Shown here: positions 34,407 to 45,399 of the stretch, one piece after another
How positions within the stretch are numbered: the first letter of the stretch is position 1
Layout: every line of letters begins with the position of its first letter
Assembly (NCBI GenBank): GCA_050084515.1
Contig: CM114271.1
Location: forward strand, 42,656,001-42,720,000
Direction of reading: 5' to 3'
Origin: Blasia pusilla
Lineage: Eukaryota; Marchantiophyta; Marchantiopsida; Blasiales
DNA: 64,000 nucleotides
The notes under the pieces: model-generated
What the model was told of the DNA's origin: nothing
Seen by the model: the letters and a program-made list of their open reading frames with translations, nothing else
The model's database searches: none
Made by a program: the position numbers and the translations under genes

Positions 34407-36117
34407 CGTGGTCTCTCACGTGGAGACCCTCCAAACCTCGCACCACTCCGGGTAAACCCTCCAGAGCTACTCTCACGTCTACTACTTTGCCTCTCAAAAT
34501 CCTAAAATGACATCGTGATGGCCCTCGTACCCCTCTCACACAATCACTCTCAATCTTGCGAGTAATCCCTCAATCACTCAAACTAAACATGCGGCGCTCA
34601 ATCTACACTCTCTCACTGAGATGTGTGTTGTACGGAAACAAGCAGCGTGGCGCGGCAAATCAACTGATCTATTGTCTCATCGACAAACCATCCTCAACTA
34701 TGGACATCCCACAGAGGTCTATGTCCCCTTAACCCATACAGCATCGATGCTCCTAGCATCAACATGAAACCCAATATCTCAAATAACTTCCCGATACTAG
34801 AAAATCCCTCACACGTGTAGGGTAAGACACCAGAATGGGTAACTTGAAAATAATCTTGATGTCGCTCCTCAGCAATTGCAAATCTCGACCCCAACTCGGT
34901 CGTGGAGACAACTCCTCCAATCAGCAAGTCGTACTCCTCCTGGACTGACGCTGCTCAAACCTCCTCGATGTGCGGTGCATGTCCAGCGGTCCGATGCGGC
35001 ACTAACGCACGGCTCTCGGGAATGGGGTACGGCACTCGGCGGCATACCCTCCTCAATCAACAATTCACATGCTCTTCTCCTTAGTGGGAGCGGCTCTACG
35101 ATCAAGACTGTGCGGTGTGGCCACGACCGGCACGGCGCGGCAATCAGTGGCGCGTTGGAGCTACGTGCGTCACGGCAAGGTACTCGATCGTCGTCGAGCG
35201 GCTACCAATCACAACATAGCAACATGAAATGAAAACTCAAACACCATAACCCGAGGTCACCTGCCATCACTCGTTGATGATGAAAATATGATGACGATGG
35301 CAGCCAAACCAAAGTACGTGGTGGCGGCGCAAGTCAGAGAATCAATGGGGGTCATGGAAGACCCTCCACTCCGTAATGGTGGCAATGGCAACCAAATGGT
35401 GGATAACGGCCGGACGCGGCTTTGAGCAACGCTAGGCGGTGGCAGCGGTCGACGGTGGATGGTAGACGGTGGACCGTTGATGGTGATAGTTGACCGTTGA
35501 TGGAAACGGCAAACCGCTGACGGTGAAGGTTGACCTTTGACGGTGACTATGACGGCGACGGCTGGTTTAGGGTTTGAACAATTTATTCCTAAAAATCGCC
35601 TAGTTATGGCAATTTTGCAAGATTGACCATAAATTTTTGCTCACAACTCCAAATTGTGCACCGTTTGTTGTACACCATGCAAAGCTTCACGATCTACAAC
35701 AACATCAAAAAATATTTGGAATCAAACATTCTTATCAAAACTGACGGGACTGTTGTAAAGCCCAATGTCTCTTTCTCCTACACAAAATTTGGCAGTGCTT
35801 CCGCGTTTATTTATCCCGGCGAAAATGTAAACATGTGAGAACACAAATCAAAAAGCTACATGGTGCTCCCAAAAGCACCGGCATGGAGCAATCCACCCCC
35901 ATACTCAATTCCTATCGAAAATTGGGCAGCGCTTCCGCGTGCCACTCTCCCGTACAAAAAATCAGCAAAGCAAATCAGCAAACTCGCCCGACTCTTGCTC
36001 TGGTGAGCACTCCCATGAGCCATGAAGCGGGGAACAGGGTGCCCCAACTTGCACCAAACATCAAGCAACCAGCGAGCTCCCCCATGAAGCTCTCTCACTC
36101 ACTCATCCTCTCTTTGT
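34407..36117 (-). other. Gypsy leader region without clear coding
   Basis: About 1.7 kb between gag and the 5' LTR. It has short repeated motifs on the theme GACGGTGGA/TTGACCGTTGATGG (35440-35560) and a 20-bp direct repeat (GGCAGTGCTTCCGCGT at about 35793, with a variant at 35926). ORFs here have no recognised domain. Confidence 0.45.
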
Positions 36118-36995
36118 AAAATAAGATCCAACTTCTCTCACAACACCATAGTTCTCACATATGTGCACTCTCACATCTCTTTTTCAATGTCAAACCAAAC
36201 CCACTCTCCCAATGAGAGGCTTCGGTTACACACACAAGGCAAGCAAGACCATAGCTTCGCCGCCTCATGCCAAGAGGTTCTACAAAGAGAGAATCATCTC
36301 TCAAGCTCTCTCTCTTTGAGGTATATCCCTCCCCTCTTCCAAGCTCTCTCCATAGTAACCAATTCTCCCAAATCACCTCCTAGGTTCTTGACCTGATGTA
36401 GGAGGTCAAGGGCCACCTACCAAAAATAGAAAGTTGATCATATACTCAAAATGATACTTACTTAAAATAGTTAGTTCCTCAATATGGCTCCAATTGAGCC
36501 GAAACAAAAAGGAAACCTGCTCTCTTAGGTTTCCCCGGGCCTAAGTAGGTCATCCTCGACCTACTGAGTCTATCCTCCACTACTCACAAAGGCGCTCTAC
36601 TAGATCTCACTCATCTATCCTAAAATACGTGACAAAAGAAATGTGTGCATGTGTGCAATTGGATTTGCTTCGTTATAAATATTCTAATAAGAGAGATAAG
36701 CAAGTGATAGAGACAATTGCTTGGATAGCTAGGAAGAAGGAAAACTTGATGGATTGGCTTGAAACAGATCTCGAAAAATACTTTAATTGCATGGCAAAAC
36801 AACAATGTTATAAATGGTTCGAGAAGAGGAATTTAGAGAAACTAAAGGAGGATTGTGGGAAAAGAGCATGTACGTATGTGCCTAAAGAGGAGAGGTATGG
36901 ACATTCAATGGTTTAGAAAGAGTGTACAAATTTTGGGCTTGGAAGTAGCTCTTATAAGTCCTCTATGTCGTGCGCATACACATCGCTACATAATA
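36118..36995 (-). repeat. 5' LTR of the gypsy element, interrupted
   Basis: 36118-36626 matches the body of the 3' LTR, and 36966-36995 matches its outer edge (TGTCGTGCGCATACACATCGCTACA). The 340 bp between them (36627-36965) are absent from the other LTR. The inner edge lacks the approximately 110-bp stretch present at 26935-27045, which explains why no primer-binding site is found. Confidence 0.7.
36627..36965 (+). other. Insert in the 5' LTR with a 95-codon ORF
   Basis: The insert carries an ORF at 36629-36916 rich in Lys, Glu, Cys and Trp (for example IARKKENLMDWLETDLEKYF). I recognise no domain. It may be a piece of another element or a host-derived fragment. Confidence 0.35.
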
Positions 36996-39180
36996 CATAT
37001 GGTTGGTCACATCCACACCACATAACACTGATCTTCCCAAAATAAGGGTAGATCCACACACGTACAAAAAATAAACTCATGGAGATTGTATAACAAAACT
37101 AGAGTAAAATTGCCTCTCACAGCCAACATTACTCTCGAATCTACATTGGCATATCGAGCCACATCCACCCTCTGCTACAAGGGAATCCGAATGTTAGCAT
37201 CATAGTTCCTACCTCATCCGCAAGAGAGGTGCTCCAAAGGCCCAACATGAGAAAGATGGATCGGGAAAGTCATCTCTCCCTCTCTTATAGCCCCTAAAAA
37301 AGTGTGATACCCACAATTTTGTACTTTCAGAAATTTATACATTTTGATTCAAGGAATACAGATTCTATGAGGTGAAGATTGTACATATAAGACTTTTATA
37401 GATATTATGTTTGTGAAATTGGAAGAATGAGTTATATTGAAATGGATCACAAGCTCCTAAGACAAGGCAGAGAGGTGGAAAATCAAGGATTTGCCTTAGA
37501 GGAGATGGAAATGCGGTAACAAAGTCTAAAGACTAAGAGCGAAGCTTGGAAAAGATAACAAAGCCTTATTAAGAGCTTGTTAATCAAGTGCTTCGCTCTT
37601 GAACAAAGCATGATGAAGACGAAGAGGAAGAAGTACTTCGCTCTTCAGCGAAGCACGAAGACCGAAGCACCTGGAACAAGAACGAAGAATGCAGCGCTTT
37701 GTCCTCAAGGGACAAAGAAGAAGTCCAGACTTAGCAGCGAAGCGAAGCTAAGACTCAAAGTGATTTCAAGCGGCCCACCGTTAGCGTAGTTAGACTAGGA
37801 AGAGGCGTGACTTTTTGGACCATATAGGAAGTTAGGCCAGTTACGCCCAGCGGATTCATAGCGATCATAGGAAAAGATAAGAGAACCGTAGATTAAGGTA
37901 GTTACAAACTCTCAATAGACACTAGATTCGTAAGAGATGCTTCAGATCTTTGGACTTACTACTACCTCGGAAGATATTTACGAAGCATGAAAGTAGCTAT
38001 CATCATCATTCTTTCACCAAGTCCTTATGTTGTAGGAATGATCCGAGCAAGAGAGTAGTACCCTCTCGAGCTTGTATAACACTTTGAAGCTTTCTCATTC
38101 TTTATGGAGTAGTAAAGCACTCATTTCTTCATTCTGATGTGCGATGTATATGTTTGAGAATTCTGATTAGGTCTGCAGAGTGAAGAGTGAATCAGGAGAA
38201 CACTTCCATCATTATAATAATCAACACGGAGTAGTAAGAAATTTGTTTGACAGAGAATAGACTGCCTAGACGCATTGAGTTCCAAAAGTAGGAGAAGCCA
38301 GCTTCTTGTTGAGGTCTCTATGAGGTTCTTTGATGTTGAGTGAAAATCTACCTGAGTATGATTTCAATTCCACTGGAGAGCATCGAGGAAAGAAATCTTG
38401 GTACTAATAGAGAGAAGAATGCACTGATAAGTGATTGAATCGGAAATGTACACACGTAACTACAACTATTGCAAGATAACCGCCATCTTGAACTCTCTTT
38501 TCACATAATCGTGATCCTCTTGGGAATCGAACTCATAAAATTATTGTAAAAAGACCAACTATTAAACTTCTTGTACATTACAAAAAGCCATCCCATTGGT
38601 GACCTCCGTGCACAAGTTACCTAGTGATCCTAGACTTGGTCGATAAGTCACCTCGCTAACACAAAAGAAAAGGAAATCGCCATAAATGACTCTCCTTGAC
38701 ATGACCTACTACCCTATACGCATTTATGACATAACCATAGGCTGTGGGAATGACATCAACACGGGGTGGCAAACACGACTTATGCCACCCTCAAGAACAA
38801 CCATCACACACCAACCTCGCTGATGCACCCCTCGCAAAGCCACACAACATACACCTCAAGCCCGCACATACTAGTGCCAAGCTTGGATCCACTCTTATAG
38901 CCAAACGGCTCTTACCCCAAAAATAGTCATCCCACCAATAACTTGCATGCACATGTTATCAGGTGATCCTTGACCTAGTCAACATGTCACCAAGTTGACC
39001 CAAAAAAAAGGGGAAATCTCTAGAAACGATGTTCCCAACACAAAGGACTTGTAACCAACCTCATCCGACATCTCAAGACGAACTTACACCCAAAAAGCCC
39101 GTTGACCTTCTATGTCGTCAAGGCGATAGAACTCTACTTGCGCAAACTAAGATGTGATATCTACCTCTTTCTATTCAACA
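36996..39180. repeat. Repeat-rich interval with a possible LTR
   Basis: From 37313 the sequence starts TGTGATACCC, a common gypsy LTR start, and the stretch to about 38507 has LTR-like features but no second copy in the window. 37565-37790 is dense in CGAAGC/GCTTCG motifs. A diverged 90-bp direct repeat is seen at about 38587-38680 and 38928-39020 (GTGCACAAGTTA.C.AGTGATCCT and a variant). No gene is supported. Confidence 0.35.
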
Positions 39181-42100
39181 TCAGTTATCTTTGAACACTA
39201 TAGTGATTTTGAACTCTTTCCCCCATAGAGGTCTTCTATGATGGTTGTTGATCATGTTACATCTAAGAGCTCTATTACGGTTCAGGAGATGGAGGTGGAT
39301 CATGCTATACACGTTAATATTGAGGACTCGAGACGGAGAGTGACGTAGACCAGATCTATGGGAGAAATCATTGTATCTCACGAGAGATTACCACAAGTCT
39401 TCAAAAGGCTCAAGAAGAGAGTAACACATGAGGTTGGTCATGACTCTCCCACAATAACTAGACCCCAATTTCCATGGAGGAAGATCAAGATAATCTAGGA
39501 GACCCATCGATCACCGCAACCCTAGCCGCAACTTAAGTTGGAGGAATGAAAGGCATTTCATTGTCTACAAGCATAGACCCTCACACTAATCTGTATGAGA
39601 TTATCGTAAAGAGCACAAGTATCTCACCACAAAAAGATAATCCAGATTTTGGTTCTCTTAGCACAAGTCCATCTCATGGGGATAGAGACTTTGTAGGGGA
39701 AAGTCCCACTTCACGAATAAGGATCATTTGAATCCCTCTTTTGACCACCTCCATACATGGTGGTTTGGATCCCATTCAAGTAGGAATTTTGGATATCTGG
39801 AACCACTTCAATGTGAATGGAAGTTGCCACTATTGCTACATCATTACAAGAACTCCCATGCATTCCATCCATTTAGAAACCTTTCGTATTAATAAATGTG
39901 TAGGATTATAAAATTGGTGGTAATACTCCATTGAATAACTTTTAACATTGGATGTACCATTGGATCTTATGTATCACAAATTCCTAAAATAGGACCTAGA
40001 AGTAGGCCACATGACGTGATTTGAGGCGAAAGCTGCATTCGTGGATGTCAATGTCGCTTTTTGGTGTAAATTGGAGGGAGCTTGTCTATATTGCAAAGAT
40101 TTTTAACAAGAAAAGGTTGCAAATTAACAAGGATGGAAAGCCATGTCACGGTTCATATGATTCGATATACAAGGACACCCCAAAGATGTATGCTTCAAGA
40201 ATATCAGACAATCTTAGATCTTATATTAAAGATAGGCTCCACCTTGGGGTAAAGCCCATTAGATTACATTAAAGTGTTGTGTCATATTGAAGATGCGATA
40301 TATGATCGATTGATCCAAATTTTTAATAAAGCATGAAGAGAGATGATTTCTTGCAAATGCCTAATATTTCCAATGTGAAGAAGGAGTTGAATATGAATAC
40401 TTTTTACTCTTATATTAGTGAAATTAATTCATTGAGATCATTTTTTCCACTTATATCCAAAGAAGGTGATAATAGATAATACAAAGTCCTTCATCTTAGG
40501 CTTCCAAAGCATATGGAAATTGCAAATATTGGTGAAGTTTGGACACAACAGCGCATTGGATATGTATAGTACATTTGGAATGAGTTGAAGCAAAGTAAGT
40601 TCAATACATGTTATGAAGTTGTTTCACAAAAAAATGCATCACTAATTTATTGAGCGAAGTCTCTAACACTATGCTAATAGCTTTTTTTGTGGGTTGCATG
40701 AGTGTAGTTCCCCTTATACACAATTTTGGTATTTGATGATCATACTAGGATACTGGTGGCATGGGTTTTGACAAATATCTCAAAAGAGATGTATTTGGTC
40801 AAATGGATGAAGACAATGATAGAAAAATATAAGATAATGTCGTCCAATTATAAGCCTAATGAAATCATTGTGGATGATGCAAATACATAGCAAAATCCCT
40901 TGAGGTTTGTCCCTCCACTTAGTAACTTGGAATAAGTATGCAAGTGATTTGTATAATTATTTCGACAATTTAAATTTTGGCATGCATCATACTCACATGG
41001 AAAGCATTCCAACTATGCAAATCCAGTGAAATTTTGTAGTTTTCATTTGATGTAGAGAGAAATTTAGAGGTGTAAACATCATTCTTCGCCTTTAGCACAA
41101 ATAACACAATTGTTTGAAGCAATTGAAGTGCAAGGTTCATTGCCCCTTTCTAATAGCAAAAATATCACGACGCCTTGGTGAAATAATGTACATTAATCAT
41201 TATGGTATCCATACAAAAGGTTAGATCTTGTATGATACAAGAGGCGACTTGCAAAAATTCTATGCAGACTTGAGCAAGGAAGTCAAAATTGTGAAATACA
41301 TCCTGACTTATTGGGATACCAATCTAGGCAAGTTCATGGAATCTCTCGTGTCTCTTGCATTTTCCCTTTATATCATCCTTAGGTTGTGTACTATACATTC
41401 AATATGTAGTAACTCTTGCTGGTTTTTTGTGCAGAAAAATATGAATTAGAGCAGCAAGGGACTACTCAAGCGGTCTTGAGACGTAGGATCAAATGTAGGC
41501 TCAAATTAAGGAATGTGGATAGAGATTGAAAGGATGTGCGAGCCTCTTGAGGCAAAGCATAGGCTCTTTGTAGGCTACGAAACGGGTGGCAAGAATGGGC
41601 GAAGGGTTAGTAGATTTGAGTGCGGGCTAACTAAGTCTGGGTCTATGTTGTGGGCAGTGAAAACGTGGGTCTACACGGGTATGTTTGACGAATATCAATC
41701 TATAGGAATGGGCTTTGTTCATATGCAACCTTAGGCATGACATAAGTAGGAATATGCTATCTACAAATGGTGAGGATTGATTCAAATATTACATTACATT
41801 GATCGTAGACCAACACTTTGGATCTGAATGAAGTACCATCAAAAGTAGCATGTATTTTCTCCACTCAATGAATTCAGACTTCAAGATAAATCCTTGCTAT
41901 TGAGGTGTTTTCTAGTCTTGACCATTTTGAGGGATGAGTATTGATTTGTAAGAGAATACATACAAGCTCACAAGGCAAGCGTGGAACACTGGAACCATGT
42001 CTTTGTTCCAAAGTGAGGAGGATCATGTGATTGTTGTGCTCATGGGGTGATGACATTGGTACCTTTGGATACCACACTCATTGTAAGGAAATATCTAGAG

Positions 42101-43200
42101 GATAGTGAAAGACGGGATTGGATGCAATGTTGCAAGTTTGCATATGAATGTATCTATATGTTATAGAGAGATGAGATTGCACAACGAGTCTCATTATGCC
42201 ATGTGGCGAGGTTGGTCCGATAATATCTTAAGTTACTACCAACAACTTGGAATATATGGGAATCAACATACATTTCTTATATATATTTCATTGTTGGGGG
42301 CCGCATGATCTGGATAGGTTTGGCATCATTCAAACCTAGTAATTTTGTGACCACTAGATGGCCATGTCAAGGTTATTCATCAAGAGGTTGGGGGCTTGGT
42401 TTATATGATCCGAGATCACGTATATCTTAGGAGATTTTGCCACTATTACAAGACTTGCAAGAGAGTCACATATGTTTTTCAATATACATCATGGAGAATA
42501 TGCCATTTTTAGTAGATACTTGTGCATGAATCTTTACGAGAGTTTATAGAGTAAGGTCTTGGTTAGGACCAACATTGTTGTTAGGTGTGGACAATGTTGG
42601 ACGAGCCTACTACCATCAAAGGTATTGAGGCGAGCTTGTGATGGAGTTTAGAGAGCATTGTACTTGACAATGAATGTTAGTTATCTTGGATCTAAGGTGA
42701 TGGTCTTAGGTGGTGATCCATGACGACATATCACCATGGGGTGTAGCCAATATGGTGTGGGAGTTGATGGCAACATTGCCTATGTTGATGAGATTTCTAA
42801 CACATGTCTTTCATCAAGGAGGACTTTGGATGATACAAGATGATCATCGCTCATTAGCATTAGGGACCTAATGCTAATGAGCGAGAGCAAGAAATGGATT
42901 TCTCTTTGGGGACAGCGGACCTGAACTTTCTCACATAGATAAGCGTCTGAGGTTTGGTTGAACATCTACGTATGCCGACAACATCCATTCTCTCGCATCC
43001 AGGTATTTGTATTTGAATATTGGCTACACAGATTATTGAGTTGTTGGCTAGCGACAAGGCAAGGAGAGATAGGCACACATGCACTTCCTAAGATGTCATT
43101 TGAGTAGAGAATGAAAAGATGGCTAGATTAGTACATATTATTTTTTAAAATATCGAGCATGATGTTGGAGATGAAGGTGGGATATTACTATTGGAGAGTA
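39181..43200. other. Gene-free interval
   Basis: Small ORFs (40021-40272, 41228-41449, 41513-41734) have no recognisable domain, and no splice pattern links them. The only structured feature I see is the perfect inverted repeat at 42848-42883. Confidence 0.4.
42848..42883. repeat. Perfect 17-bp-arm inverted repeat
   Basis: CGCTCATTAGCATTAGG and its exact reverse complement are separated by GA. It is a strong potential hairpin or cruciform in a gene-free context. Confidence 0.95.
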
Positions 43201-43748
43201 TTTTTTTGATTTGCAAACACCATGTGGCAAGAAAATGTTTCACGTGCCACAGGTAACAAGAAAATTTCAATTTGTGCTTAACATCATCAATCTCCACGGT
43301 CCATACTCTCCTCGTTCCCTTTTCTATTTCGCACGCCGTCGAGATGAGGGACGGGAGTTTGTTATGACTCACCCAAGCCCCATCAAGAACACTCGAGTCC
43401 CCTCCAAACATCACGTCAAATTTCATCTTCACTTCGTTCTTCCAATTCGATCTCCGTTCATGCAATGCTCCGCCCATTCTTATGCAACGCTCCGTTTTGC
43501 TCAGGCGTTCATCAACCGATTATTTGGGCTCCGGGACACACGCCGCACCGTCCGGGTCCTTTTCCAAAGCATGCACCCGTTCACTATCGTGAATTCCGTA
43601 GTAGTCGACTGTCCGCTCTCATGAATTCCACGGTGTTCACCCGCTCTCTCTTGTGCTCCCTGTCGACTACGGTGCTCCTCCGGTAAACGCAATGAATCGA
43701 AACCATGGATGGAGTGATGGATTGATTCCCTGTCCACTACGGTGCTCC

Positions 43749-43784
43749 ATCGGAAACAAGGATGGAGCCATCCGTGTTTCCGAT
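43749..43784. repeat. 36-bp near-palindrome
   Basis: Seventeen-base arms ATCGGAAACAAGGATGG and CCATCCGTGTTTCCGAT pair with one mismatch around AG. Confidence 0.9.
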
Positions 43785-43829
43785 CCAATGGGTTTCATTC
43801 CGGATGGATTCCGCCATTTTCACCGTCGC

Positions 43830-43985
43830 TGTTCCGATTCACTTACACGTACAGTAAGTGAATCTGGGGGTTTGAGTCGATTTCCATCGAAAAGGAAGAG
43901 GAGGCGGTGCTCCGATTCTTTTCTACGAACAGTAGGCGGTTTGGGAGTTCGAGTCTATTTCCGTCGAAAGGGAGAAAGGGCTGAC
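43830..43985. repeat. Tandem duplication of 78 bp
   Basis: Units 43830-43907 and 43908-43985 share CTCCGATTC or GTTCCGATTC, an ACAGTA block, TTTGAGTCGATTTCC or a variant, and ATCGAAAAGG or a variant. They are clearly diverged, so the duplication is old. Confidence 0.7.
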
Positions 43986-44300
43986 TAGCTAAATTGGGGT
44001 TTGAGGAGGCCATTTTATCCCGGTTTCGTAGAAACCGGAAGGGAAGACAAGTTAAAATCTCGACAGATGCCACACAATGACGATGCACATTTCGCTAGAG
44101 ATGGCAGTGAGATCCGTGCACGGCATGTGAAATGTGAACTGGCATCTAGCTTCATGAAATTGCCATGCCATGCCATGCCACCCTATGCCATTTCACTAAA
44201 TCTAGTGACATTTCACTTGGAATGTCGAACATTCATAAACCGGGCGTACTCGGAGAATACCGGGATATGAGATGTAGGGCATTTCAACCAGATAACAGCT

Positions 44301-45399
44301 TGGTCATCTCTATCACAGATCCATGATTCCATGCCCCTGCGTCATTTGTTTACAAAAAGGGGAAAAACTCTCTTGCGTACTCGAACCTGGAAGCAATTAC
44401 ATTCACGAAGATTACAGCCGACAACAACAGTTGTGAAGCCAAGCAAGTTTGAGCTGTGAGTGGACGATGAAGTAAAGGGTCCATCAATTTAGAAATGCTC
44501 ACAATGAACAAACCCGATCTTCCAGCACAAACACTATTCGGTAACTCCAAAGAATAAATGACGTGATTTTATTGCGAGGTACCTGTGTGTACTTCACAGC
44601 TGTCATAGAAATGCATGGTGCACCATTCTAAATCAATACGAATGAGCGTTTCAAACTGCCTAGATGATTTTAGGAATGAAATTATGTTTTTGCTTCCTTC
44701 CTTCACAAGTGACCTCAATTTTGGCAGAAACCAGCCAGCTGCTGACTATCATCATACCACCCCGCTTCCGACCATTATACAGTGACGAATCCCACCACCA
44801 GCCTCATAATGAAGGCTCAACACACCTCTTTCTAAATTTACAGGGTGCAGAAACTCAATTGGGACCCTTCTCAGTCGAAGACATCAATCTGATCCTAAGA
44901 CTCAAAGAGACAGGCCAAAGAGACAGGCCAGCTACTGTTGGCTTGAGATGGCCGACGTAACCATATCAGCATATACTCGCATGGTGTTGAGGACTGCTTT
45001 GCACACTCAGAGGTAGGGACACCACAGTACCTCTTCTATACTCCATCGCGGATAGAATCAGTATCTAAACCCTTCCTGTCAGACTCCCCAGAATCCCCAC
45101 CATCTCTCAAACTCACATGCAGTTCATCTTGCCCAGGTTTTTTCTCCCCATTTGCTCTGATCAGTTGTAGAGTACTTAACATTGAGGTGTAGGATGCGGA
45201 AGCCTGTGAGCTACATATATGAGCATCTTGCTGCTGCTTCTGTCCCTGTCTTGGCCGTTTCCTCCCTTGAAATACAACGCTCTTGGTGCTCAGAGTCTAT
45301 TACCAATCCTTAGCATCATATGTCCTGTAGTCCTAAAATTTTGAGCAGGCTGGCATAATCATCACGAGCTTAGAAGTCTTCTGTCAGTGGGTGTCCAGT
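44301..45399 (-). other. 3' flank of the DUF761-like gene
   Basis: About 1.1 kb downstream of the stop codon, of balanced composition, without repeats or ORFs worth calling. It probably contains the 3' UTR. Confidence 0.45.

Larger units (their letters stand above)
26935..36995 (-). mobile_element. Degenerate Ty3/gypsy element with methyltransferase-like and PHD segments
   Basis: About 10 kb read on the minus strand, bounded by LTR-like sequence at 26935-27686 (3' side) and 36118-36995 (5' side). The order is gag with zinc knuckle, protease, C5-methyltransferase-like segment, reverse transcriptase, RNase H, integrase, PHD finger. Protease, methyltransferase-like segment, RT and the integrase core share one reading frame; gag, the RNase H end and the PHD segment lie in another, because of indels and perhaps an original gag-pol frame change near 32415. 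Many stops show it is inactive. No primer-binding site was recognised inside the 5' LTR edge, which looks rearranged. Confidence 0.8.
43201..44300. repeat. Repeat block with tandem and inverted motifs
   Basis: GC content rises here. A phrase CTGTC-ACTACGGTGCTCC occurs at about 43668 and 43730. A 36-bp near-palindrome lies at 43749-43784, a 78-bp tandem duplication at 43830-43985, and four TGCCA pentamers at 44161-44180. No coding sequence is convincing although frames are open. Confidence 0.6.

Noticed and set aside
39546-41734. Small ORFs as exons of a gene
   Set aside because: No shared similarity, no consistent splice sites and no conserved domain across them.
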